Of a DNA stretch of 64,000 bases, positions 36,410 to 44,311 are shown in pieces (within the stretch, counting starts at the first letter, position 1; each line of letters begins with the position of its first letter). The notes beneath the pieces were generated by a model. It saw nothing but the letters and a program-made list of their open reading frames with translations, did no database searches and was not told where the DNA came from. The stretch is from Oceanobacter kriegii DSM 6294 (GTDB lineage: Bacteria; Pseudomonadota; Gammaproteobacteria; Pseudomonadales; Oceanobacteraceae), in the NCBI RefSeq assembly GCF_000422845.1, contig NZ_KE383934.1, forward strand, positions 62,001 to 126,000, in the 5' to 3' direction. Position numbers and translations under genes: made by a program.

Positions 36410-36907
36410 GTGAGACGGGCAAGTGAACTGGACAGACTGGATTTACGCATGCTGCAAGCCTTGCAGGATGACGGACGTATTACCAACAAGGAGTTGGCTG
36501 CCAAGGTCAACCTGTCGCCCAGTGCCTGTCACCAGCGACTGCAAAAGCTGATTCAGGACGGCTGGATTGACGGCTTTATTGGCATGATCAATATCGACCG
36601 TTTGTGCCAGCCGGTGCAGTGCATTGCCACCATTTCATTGGGCAGCCATGCGCCGGATACCTTCCGCTTTCTGGAGCAGCGCATTGAAGCGATTCCGGAA
36701 GTGATGGAAGCCTGGACGGTGAGCGGCGGCTGTGACTTTATTGTGCGGTTTATTTGTTCGCACATGACGCGTTACATGGAGTTGAGTAACTCGCTGATCC
36801 AGATGTGTCCGGAAATCAGCAACATCAACACCCATGTGATTCTGAAAGAAAGCAAGAAATTCAAAGGCTATCCGGTGGATGAGCTGATGAATCCTCGTGG
36901 GCTTTGA
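36410..36907 (+). CDS. Lrp/AsnC-family transcriptional regulator
   Basis: A 165-aa regulator. An N-terminal winged HTH (RLDLRMLQALQDDGRITNKE in part, then LAAKVNLSPSACHQRLQKL) is followed by a RAM ligand-binding domain at about 70-145. The GTG at 36410 is chosen because GAGG lies 6 nt upstream; a TTG two codons earlier has no room for a ribosome site. It lies 24 bp after the aminotransferase and probably controls it in response to an amino acid. A strong terminator follows. Confidence 0.88.
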   Translation: MRRASELDRLDLRMLQALQDDGRITNKELAAKVNLSPSACHQRLQKLIQDGWIDGFIGMINIDRLCQPVQCIATISLGSHAPDTFRFLEQRIEAIPEVMEAWTVSGGCDFIVRFICSHMTRYMELSNSLIQMCPEISNINTHVILKESKKFKGYPVDELMNPRGL

Positions 36908-36940
36908 GCGGTTTTCAGGCTTTCAAACACCAGAAAAGAT

Positions 36941-36973
36941 AAAAGCCGAAGCATATATATGCTTCGGCTTTTT
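36941..36973 (+). terminator. Terminator after the Lrp-type regulator
   Basis: A perfect stem AAAAGCCGAAGCATAT/ATATGCTTCGGCTTTT ending in T5, 33 bp after the stop codon. It is symmetrical and may also serve codA on the other strand. Confidence 0.9.
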
Positions 36974-37008
36974 GGGTTAAGTAATCACCCTTTCAGTTTC
37001 CCAGCCAA

Positions 37009-38274
37009 TCAGTGCGCCAACCGGTTAAACACCACGCGGGCCGGTTGCCGTTGCATCAGAACTTCCCCTTGTCGAACCGACAGCAATACCTCGCCCTGAT
37101 TACGCAGCACGCTGTAGTCATCCTCGCCTTCCAGCAAAATAAAGCTGGCTGGCTTGCCGGTTTCGATGCCGTAGCGATCGGTAATGTTGAGGGTTCTGGC
37201 GCCGTTGTCGGTGATTAAATCAAGGGCACTCTGGAAATCCTTGTAGCCCATCATTTGGCAGATGTGCAGGCCAAAATCGAGGCTGCGCAGCAGCTTGCCG
37301 TTGCCCAGTGAATACCAGGGATCGAAGATTGAATCCTCGGCAAAGCAGACGTTGATACCGGCTTCGTTGAGTTCTTTAACGCGTGTTAGTCCACGGCGTT
37401 TGGGGTAGCTGTCGAAGCGGCCCTGCAAATGAATGCTTTCGGTGGGGCAGCTGACAAAGTTGATGCCCGACTGCTTCAGCAAACGGAACAGCTTGGAGCA
37501 GTAGGCGTTGTCGTAGGAGTGCATGGCGGTGGTGTGGCTGGCAGTGACCCGTGGGCCCAGCTCCTTGAACAGGGCTTCGCAGGCCAACACTTCCAGAAAA
37601 CGTGAGTTGGGGTCATCAATTTCATCGCAATGGACATCCACCAGACGGTCGTAGCGCAGCGCCAGCTCAATCACGGTTTTCATCGACTGCTCACCCAGCT
37701 CACGGGTGTATTCAAAGTGAGGGATACCGCCGACCACGTCAGCGCCGTATTCCAGTGCCTGTTCCATTAGCTGCAAGCCATTGGGGAACGACAACAGGCC
37801 GTCCTGCGGAAATGCCACCACCTGAATATCAATGCGGTCTTTTAGTTCATCACGCAGGTCACACAGGGTTTTCAGGCCGACCAGAGTCGGGTCGGAAGTG
37901 TCGGCGTGGGTACGAATGTGCTGGACGCCATTGGCAACCAATAGCTCGACGGTTTTCAGCACCCGCTGACGAATATCCTGTTCGTTCAGCATCGGCTTGC
38001 GCTCGCTCCAGCGTTCAATGCCTTCGAATAGCGTACCGCTCTGGTTCCAGTTCGGCTCCCCTGCGGTTAGCGCCGCATCCAGATGGATATGCGGTTCTAC
38101 AAAGGGCGCACACAGCAGTTTGCCGTCGGCGTTGATCATGTCGTCGGCCGGGTTGTTTGCGGCCGCATTGTCGATATAGCCCTGCTGGGCACGGATGGCG
38201 CTGAACAGCCCGTCTTCAACCTCCAGGGTGTACAGGTCCGGCTGTTTGCGAAGGCGCGCATTGATGATTTTCAT
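37009..38274 (-). CDS. codA: Cytosine deaminase
   Basis: A 421-aa amidohydrolase that turns cytosine into uracil and ammonia. It aligns along its length with E. coli CodA: metal ligands in EPHIHLD (H62, H64), NWNQSGTLFEGIERW, the proton-shuttle segment HCDEIDD, ASHTTAMHSY, HLQGRFDSYPKRRG, and the metal-binding aspartate in FAEDSIFDPWY. It is the last gene of a codB-pucR-codA operon on the minus strand and overlaps pucR by four bases. The product feeds pyrimidine salvage or nitrogen supply. Confidence 0.94.
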   Translation of the reverse strand: MKIINARLRKQPDLYTLEVEDGLFSAIRAQQGYIDNAAANNPADDMINADGKLLCAPFVEPHIHLDAALTAGEPNWNQSGTLFEGIERWSERKPMLNEQDIRQRVLKTVELLVANGVQHIRTHADTSDPTLVGLKTLCDLRDELKDRIDIQVVAFPQDGLLSFPNGLQLMEQALEYGADVVGGIPHFEYTRELGEQSMKTVIELALRYDRLVDVHCDEIDDPNSRFLEVLACEALFKELGPRVTASHTTAMHSYDNAYCSKLFRLLKQSGINFVSCPTESIHLQGRFDSYPKRRGLTRVKELNEAGINVCFAEDSIFDPWYSLGNGKLLRSLDFGLHICQMMGYKDFQSALDLITDNGARTLNITDRYGIETGKPASFILLEGEDDYSVLRNQGEVLLSVRQGEVLMQRQPARVVFNRLAH

Positions 38275-39518
38275 GGTGTTGGGGTTCCGGTCGAATGAGG
38301 TGTCTGGTGATCGATGCTGTGGTGCTGAAACAATATTTGTTCGATCAGCAGGGCGTTTTGCAGGTTCAGCCGTGTGAACGGGTCCTTGAGGCTGAGCCCG
38401 GTGTCGGCTTCGATGCGTTTCAGGCGGTACACCAGGGTGTTGCGATGAATGCCCAATGCCTCGGCTGCCTGCTGCTGGTTACCAAACAGGTTGAGGTACT
38501 GGGTCAGGGTTTCTTTTAATTGCAGTGATTGCGGGTCGCGGCAAAAGCACAGGGCACCGAGCTGTTGCTGACAGAACTCGCTCAGCATCTGGCGCTGGGG
38601 AATGGCGGCAAACAATCGCGCGATGCCAAGCTGATCGTAGAAAAACAGCCGTTGATGCTGGTGTTGGAGGGCGAATTGCACCGACTGACGGGCTTGTTCG
38701 ACCGCCACCGACAACTGCCCCAGTGCGTCCTGTAGATCACTGACGCCCGCATACAGCGCGATGTTTGAGTGTTGTTGCAGGCGCAAAAACGCGTCGCTGA
38801 TTTCTTCGTAAAGGGTAGCGCTGCGGTGGTCGTCACTGGGCCAGAGCGTCAGCAGATCCTGTTCATGCACCAGCACTGGCCAGTCGATATGACGGCGCTT
38901 TATCAGGTCGGTCAGTTGCTGCTCCAGATGATGGCGTTGTTGCAGCAGCAAGGCTTGCTCATCCGGGTGACTGCTCGCTGGCATCACCATGCGCACCGCC
39001 AGCACGGCGTAGGGGCGTTGGTCACTCAGGCCAAGCTGGCGGGCGCGCAAGTGAATCAGCTCGGGGGTTTCTGCAAAGCCGTTGATCAACTTGCTGAGAA
39101 ACAGCTTCACCGACTGGCCCATCAGGTTGTCTTGCACAATGGCGTTGCTGATGGTTTCGGTCACCAGCACCATTTTCAGTTCGTAGGGTTGTTCAAACAG
39201 CGGAAACTGCAAGTGGTTGGCCAGCTCCAGCACGCTGGCGGGAATCTCGCGGATGTACTGTTCGCCGGTGAGGACCACGATGCCAGCAATGTGCTGCTGG
39301 TGGCCTTCTTCTACCAGTCGGCACAAGTCGGCTTCGTTGCGGGGCAAATTGATCCCGGTAACAAACACCAGTTCGCCACCGCTGACCCACGGCGTAATGC
39401 TTTCGTTTTCAGCAATGTAGGGCCAGCGCACAATGCGGTTGGCCCCCTGAAACCCGGCTCTCAGGCGAATAGTGCCAAGGCCGGGCAGGTGTGGAATATC
39501 GGCACAGCTGATGCTCAT
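38271..39518 (-). CDS. PucR-family transcriptional regulator
   Basis: A 415-aa regulator. An N-terminal PucR-type domain (about 1-120; ENESITPWVSGGELVFVTGI), a middle GGDEF-like region and a C-terminal HTH_30 (about 340-400: LFGNQQQAAEALGIHRNTLV, then YRLKRIEADTGLSL) are visible. It sits between codB and codA with overlapping stop-start codons on both sides, so it very likely regulates cytosine use and its own operon. Family members usually control purine or related nitrogen catabolism. The effector here is unknown. Confidence 0.88.
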   Translation of the reverse strand: MSISCADIPHLPGLGTIRLRAGFQGANRIVRWPYIAENESITPWVSGGELVFVTGINLPRNEADLCRLVEEGHQQHIAGIVVLTGEQYIREIPASVLELANHLQFPLFEQPYELKMVLVTETISNAIVQDNLMGQSVKLFLSKLINGFAETPELIHLRARQLGLSDQRPYAVLAVRMVMPASSHPDEQALLLQQRHHLEQQLTDLIKRRHIDWPVLVHEQDLLTLWPSDDHRSATLYEEISDAFLRLQQHSNIALYAGVSDLQDALGQLSVAVEQARQSVQFALQHQHQRLFFYDQLGIARLFAAIPQRQMLSEFCQQQLGALCFCRDPQSLQLKETLTQYLNLFGNQQQAAEALGIHRNTLVYRLKRIEADTGLSLKDPFTRLNLQNALLIEQILFQHHSIDHQTPHSTGTPTP

Positions 39519-40774
39519 TAACCCTCCGCAACGTCCGCTTCAATGGTGTTCTGCGGCAGCTTCAGCAGCGCGCCGTAGCAAAGCGCTGCCACCACTACGC
39601 CAATGACTGGTGGCAGTATCGGAGAGAAATAGGCAGCGGCAGAGCCAATGGCGTAGGAAGCCAGGCCAAACCAGTTGAAGTCGGGTAGTTGGACGTTGGC
39701 CAGTGTCGGGTAGCTGCCCTTATGACGTAGCCAGAAATCGGCCATGATCACGCCGCCAATGGGCGGAATAAAGGTGCCCAGCAGCACCAGAAACGGAATC
39801 AGCAAGTTGTACATGCCGCCAATCGCCAGCACGGTACCAATGGCGGCACCGGCGACGGTGACCAGCTTGCGCTTTTCGGTGCGCAGCAGGTTACAACCGG
39901 CCACGGCGAAGTTGTAAATGGTGTTGTCCTGGGTGGTCCAGATGTTCAGAAACAGCATCAGCACAGCCAGCACCACAAAGCCCTGGGCGATCATCACATC
40001 GACAATGTCGGCCTGCTGATATATCAGCGTGCCCATGGCACCGGTCAGTACCATCAGGCCGTTACCAATGAAAAAGGCCGCCATGGTGGCAATCACCGCA
40101 ATCCGCGGGGTTTTGGCAAACCGGCTCCAGTTGGTTGCCTGGGTGCCGCCGCTGACGAAGGTGCCGATAACCACGGTAATGGCCGCTGCAAAACTCATGC
40201 TGTCGGTCGGGGTTTGCGAGGTTAAACCAGCGAAGCCGCCAACATCGATCAGACCTGCGTAGAGGCTGACCAGAATAAACACCATCATGGCCGGTACGGC
40301 AAAACGCGAGAGCCAGTCGAGGCCTTTGTAACCAATCATGGCGGTGAGGCAGAAACCAAACCCGAAAACTACCATCAGCGGGATTTCCAGAGCTGCCGGC
40401 AGGCCGGTGGTCTTTACCAGCACAATGGCAATGGTGGCTGTGCCCCAGGCGTACCAGCCTATTTGGGTAAAGCCGAGCACAAAGTCCGACAGCTTGCTGC
40501 CTTTTTCGCCAAAGCAAAAACGTCCCATCAGCACCGAGTTCAGACCGCTTTTGCAGGCAATGTAAGCCAGTGCCGAGGCGTAGCTGCCAAGCAACAGGTT
40601 GCCCACCAGAATCACCAACAGCAGTTCGCCGAAGGAGAAGGCACTGCCCAAAGTGCCACCGGCCCACATGGTGGCGGTGAAGAAGGTAAAGCCCAACAGC
40701 ACAGCAGCGCTGGAAAGCAGCCCCCGGCGATCCGTTTTGGGCACTTCGCTGAGCGGGTAATCGGATGTGTTCAT
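39518..40774 (-). CDS. codB: Cytosine permease (NCS1 family)
   Basis: A 418-aa inner-membrane transporter with about 12 helices, nearly the E. coli CodB length (419). Family segments include LGFTFFTATMWAGGTLGSA, GTFVSGGTQATNWSRFAK and LNIWTTQDNTIYNFA. It imports cytosine. The ATG at 40774 is chosen over one seven codons upstream because GGAG lies 7 nt before it. It is the first gene of the operon. A 9-bp perfect palindrome lies about 130 bp upstream and may be the operator. Confidence 0.92.
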   Translation of the reverse strand: MNTSDYPLSEVPKTDRRGLLSSAAVLLGFTFFTATMWAGGTLGSAFSFGELLLVILVGNLLLGSYASALAYIACKSGLNSVLMGRFCFGEKGSKLSDFVLGFTQIGWYAWGTATIAIVLVKTTGLPAALEIPLMVVFGFGFCLTAMIGYKGLDWLSRFAVPAMMVFILVSLYAGLIDVGGFAGLTSQTPTDSMSFAAAITVVIGTFVSGGTQATNWSRFAKTPRIAVIATMAAFFIGNGLMVLTGAMGTLIYQQADIVDVMIAQGFVVLAVLMLFLNIWTTQDNTIYNFAVAGCNLLRTEKRKLVTVAGAAIGTVLAIGGMYNLLIPFLVLLGTFIPPIGGVIMADFWLRHKGSYPTLANVQLPDFNWFGLASYAIGSAAAYFSPILPPVIGVVVAALCYGALLKLPQNTIEADVAEG

Positions 40775-41102
40775 AGTGGGCTCCATAGGTTCCATGATCG
40801 TTTTGGCTGGGAAAACCCCTACAGAGCAAGGCCTGTACCAGATTATGGTTTAGACGATCAGGCTGCTGGCGGATGTAAGAACTGCCAGACAGTTAGTCGT
40901 TATTTTGTGCATAGTGCACAAAACACATGATCGGCACCTGTCGACCTTGGGCGAATATGGGGCAGGTGTGTGGACCAAGATGAGGGGAATGCGAACGCTG
41001 AGAGCACTGATGAAGCCAGAGTGCACCATGGTGGTACGACTGGCCGTTCCAAATGCAGCAAGCAGGTGCCTGTGACGGCAACTGCTGCTGCAACTATTGG
41101 GC
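40775..41102. other. Intergenic region upstream of codB
   Basis: A 328-bp gap after the MFS paralogue 2 gene, which lies upstream in the same direction. It must contain the codB promoter. The only distinct structure seen is the palindrome at 40903-40923; the rest shows no gene. Confidence 0.45.
40903..40923. promoter_or_regulatory. Candidate operator palindrome upstream of codB
   Basis: Perfect arms TTTTGTGCA and TGCACAAAA around TAG, about 130 bp upstream of codB. Its symmetry and AT-rich ends are typical of a dimeric regulator site. The PucR-type protein of the same operon is the first candidate to bind it. Confidence 0.5.
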
Positions 41103-42578
41103 TTAACCCGCCTGAACCGTCACCGTTGTCGCTTTTTCATCATTGGCGCTGGGGTGAGTGCTGGGTTGAGCGTTAGGTTGAGCGTTGGGTTTAGCACCTT
41201 GGGCTAGCGAGCTTATGGCGACTGACTCGGGTTCAGTCTCAGGGTCTGATTCTGCTGCTTCTTTACGGGTTACTTCTTCACGGGCGAGCTCTTCAGAAGC
41301 CGGGGCTGACTTTTCACTCGCGCTTGCAGCCTTCATATCATCACTGACCGGCAACGACTCATCCGGGTGCATTTCCAGCACCGCAGGTGAGGTACGCAGC
41401 ATCGGTACAAACGCCGCCGGAGATTCCGGCTCGACCGCGGCAATCGGGTTACGCAAGCGGTAGAAGGCATAAGCCGCAAAACTACCGTGAGCAACGGCGA
41501 ACAGCAGCATCAATGCCGAGGCATTAAACGCCTGCATGATTTCGCCACTCAGCGCGGGGCCAATGGCTGCTCCAACGCCGTACACCAGCAAAATGGCGCT
41601 ACCGGCGGGCAGAATGTCATCGCTGTCGACGTTGTCCACCAGATGCGCCACCGCCAATGGATACAACGAAAACGCCACGCCACCCCAGATGGCAACATTG
41701 CCCAGCACCAGCCAATATGGCAGCGGCAGCAGCCAGGTCAGCAGGGTAATGACAGCGCCCAGTGCAGAGATACTGGCCAGAATCAAACGGCGGTCACGAC
41801 TGTCCGACAAACGCCCAATGGGATACTGAAACAGCAAACCACCAATAATGGCTGCCGACATCAGACTGGCGACCTGATGGCTGTCAAAGCCATTTTGCTG
41901 GCCATAGGCGGGCATCAGGCCCCAGAAACTGCCCATCACCAGACCCGACAACATGCCCCCCATCGCCGCGACCGGCGCAATACGCATCAGCTTACGAGAT
42001 GAATAGCGTCGCAGGCTGGGCTGCAATTTAGGCTGTGGCAAACGGGTCCAGGTAACCGGCATCAGACTCAGGCAGATCAGCATGGCGGCGATGGCAAACA
42101 GGGTGAAGTTTTGTGGGCTATCCAGCACCAACAACTGCTGAGCTGCCGCCAGTGCCACCAGGGTAACGGCAATATAAACGGCAAACACCTGGCCGCGCTT
42201 GGCCGCAGGGGTTTGGTCATTCAGCCAGCTTTCGATGGTGGTGTACAAGATCACAATGGCCGCGCCATTCAGAATGCGCAGCACAATCCACACGTACGGG
42301 TTCACCCACAACACGTGCAACAACACGGTAATGGCCGCCACCGCCGAACAAAAAGCAAAGGCGCGAATGTGGCCGATGCGTCGTAACAGCGCCAACCCCA
42401 AAAACGAACCAATAAAGTAGCCAAGGAAATAGCCGGAGGTGATGTAGCCAATCAGGCTGTTGCTGTAGCCCTCTAGGCCCCCTCGCAATGACAGCAGGGT
42501 GTTCAGCAAACCACTGCCAAACAGCAGCAGGGCGACACCAATCAGCAAGGAAGAAATGGGCATTACCAGAGGAAGCAT
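41103..42578 (-). CDS. MFS transporter with acidic C-terminal tail (paralogue 2)
   Basis: A 491-aa MFS protein with 12 helices and a loop PIGRLSDSRDRR. It matches the paralogue at 22280-23755 over the membrane part (for example SGYFLGYFIGSFLGLALLRR against SGYFVGFFVGFYAGIPMLRR) and shares the start of the tail, FVPMLRTSPAVLEM. The tail then diverges into a Glu/Ser/Ala-rich part and a Gln-Pro-Asn-Ala repeat (KPNAQPNAQPSTHP). GGAGGG precedes the ATG. The substrate is unknown for both copies. Confidence 0.85.
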   Translation of the reverse strand: MLPLVMPISSLLIGVALLLFGSGLLNTLLSLRGGLEGYSNSLIGYITSGYFLGYFIGSFLGLALLRRIGHIRAFAFCSAVAAITVLLHVLWVNPYVWIVLRILNGAAIVILYTTIESWLNDQTPAAKRGQVFAVYIAVTLVALAAAQQLLVLDSPQNFTLFAIAAMLICLSLMPVTWTRLPQPKLQPSLRRYSSRKLMRIAPVAAMGGMLSGLVMGSFWGLMPAYGQQNGFDSHQVASLMSAAIIGGLLFQYPIGRLSDSRDRRLILASISALGAVITLLTWLLPLPYWLVLGNVAIWGGVAFSLYPLAVAHLVDNVDSDDILPAGSAILLVYGVGAAIGPALSGEIMQAFNASALMLLFAVAHGSFAAYAFYRLRNPIAAVEPESPAAFVPMLRTSPAVLEMHPDESLPVSDDMKAASASEKSAPASEELAREEVTRKEAAESDPETEPESVAISSLAQGAKPNAQPNAQPSTHPSANDEKATTVTVQAG

Positions 42579-43057
42579 GGCAAGCCCTCCGGTTTGAATG
42601 AATGATCAGCAGACGAGTGAGTGACCGCAGGCAACTGTGGCAAAACAGCCAGCAGACGCGCGCGCAAGCAGGGAGCGTTCATGATCTCCTTGGTTACCTG
42701 AATAGCAAAATGACAATGACAGTGGTTACTTGTCGACGGCTGAATGACACATCAATCGGGCAGGCTTGGGCATGCTTGAAGCAAGCCAGCCGGGATTGGA
42801 TGGTGATGTCTTGGGCTCAGGAACGAGCTTTTGAACACGGAATGCTCAGGAGTCGGTAAGAGCCGCCTTTGTATCATTTATGATCAGAAGCTCAAAACGG
42901 TTTTTGCACAAATACGGGGAGTTTTTGAGCAACAATGGGTTGTGGTGGTGGGACGGTTGAAAGGCAGTAAAAGCACGGGCCCAGCTCAATCAAACACCCG
43001 CAACTGCGGGTGTTTGATTCGGACTTCCAGCGGGATTTCAGTCTCCTCGATAAGTTA
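42579..43057. other. Intergenic region with hairpin at 42989-43020
   Basis: A 479-bp gap between the SDR gene and MFS paralogue 2, both on the minus strand. A perfect 14-bp hairpin AATCAAACACCCGC/GCGGGTGTTTGATT with a 4-nt loop (42989-43020) lies just past the SDR stop and is probably its terminator. The rest would hold the promoter of the MFS gene; no coding sequence was recognised. Confidence 0.6.
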
Positions 43058-43816
43058 CTACTGCGCCAGAAAGCCACCATCGGCGGCGTAGTAGGTGCCT
43101 GTAACGAAGGAGGCGGCGTCGCTGGCCAGCCAGGCCACTAACTCGCCGATTTCCTGTGGTTCACCCAGGCGGTTCAGAGCATGTTTGCCGGCCAGGAAGG
43201 TTTTGGTTTCTTCGTCGAGGTTGGCGTCCAACAGTGGGGTTTTGATAAAGCCTGGGCCGACGGAATTGATTCGGATGCCGTCTTCGGCGTGTTCCAGTGC
43301 TGCCGCTTTGGTCATGCCGACCACGCCGTGTTTGGCCGCGACGTAGGCGGAGGATTGGGCGATGCCCACCTGGCCCAGCACCGAGGCCATGTTGATGATG
43401 CTGCCAGAGCCTTGTTTGACCATGGCTTGCAGTTGCGCCCGCTGGCAGTAAAACACGCCGTTCAGGTTCACATTGATGACCTGATTCCAACTGTTGATCG
43501 GGTAGTCTCCGGACTTGGCGGCGGCTCCGCCAATACCGGCGTTGTTAACCCCGATATCGAGCCGACCGAGTTCGCTTACTACCCGTTCTACCCCTTCCGC
43601 CACCGCTTCAAAATCGCTGACATCGGCGACAACAGCTTGCAGTGGCACCTTGTATTTCTGCAGTTTTTCCATGGCGGTGCTGAGGTGGTCTTCTGATACA
43701 TCCCAGAGTGAAACGGCGGCCCCGGATGCGGCCAGTGTTTCTGTCACGGCGAAACCAATACCGGATGCTGCGCCAGTGACCATGGCGACTTTACCTTCGA
43801 GCTGATAGTTGATCAT
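43058..43816 (-). CDS. Short-chain dehydrogenase/reductase
   Basis: A 252-aa classical SDR. The nucleotide-binding TGAASGIG is at 14-21, NNAG at 91-94, and the catalytic Ser145, Tyr158 and Lys162 are in place. Asp39 at the end of the second strand (SLWDVS) suggests NAD(H) rather than NADP(H). The C-terminal FVTGTYYAADGGFLAQ is standard. The substrate cannot be told; it stands alone. Confidence 0.9.
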   Translation of the reverse strand: MINYQLEGKVAMVTGAASGIGFAVTETLAASGAAVSLWDVSEDHLSTAMEKLQKYKVPLQAVVADVSDFEAVAEGVERVVSELGRLDIGVNNAGIGGAAAKSGDYPINSWNQVINVNLNGVFYCQRAQLQAMVKQGSGSIINMASVLGQVGIAQSSAYVAAKHGVVGMTKAAALEHAEDGIRINSVGPGFIKTPLLDANLDEETKTFLAGKHALNRLGEPQEIGELVAWLASDAASFVTGTYYAADGGFLAQ

Positions 43817-43951
43817 GATGTTTACCTCTGTGTGGTCCGGGTCTTAACGGCCCTCTGTTATTTTACGATTCAACTATTTTCCAAAGGTTTTGTTGGTTGT
43901 CTGGAGTGAGCGGGAACGGTGTTATGCGCATAAATCGGGAAAGTTGGTCTT

Positions 43952-44218
43952 AGAGGACATCTCTTTAATCCGGTGCTCACTCTGGGCTGCCGGATGGTTT
44001 CGAATCACGAAGCCGACTTGCAGGCCTGACGGGTCAAGTCAAAAGTCGGCGACACAGAGTCGAGATCATCCGGCAGCCCCCATAGGGCGCGGGTTGCCGC
44101 CGCCCAGTGCTGTGTTGACGAACTTGGAAAGGACACGTCATTCCACTGCATTCGTCGCCTTGCACTGAACAACGGCAACACTCGCGCAGAGCCGTGCAGG
44201 ATTAAATAGATGTCCTCT
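43952..44218 (+). repeat. Structured repeat element, copy B
   Basis: Close to copy A, but about 10 bp shorter through changes in the variable segment before TTCGTC. The end inverted repeat starts AGAGGACATC and ends GATGTCCTCT: the base that differs from copy A (GAGG against GGGG) has changed on both arms together. One arm mismatch occurs (CTCTTT against AAATAG). The central loop is identical to that of copies A and C. It lies between the divergent SDR and RecQ-type genes. Confidence 0.85.
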
Positions 44219-44311
44219 TTACACTTCAGAGCTTTCAGCGAGCGTGTTTGAATAGGGAAGTCTTTTCAGGGCTGGTGTACTCCGGCCGTTACTTCGGGAG
44301 CAGGAATCGTC

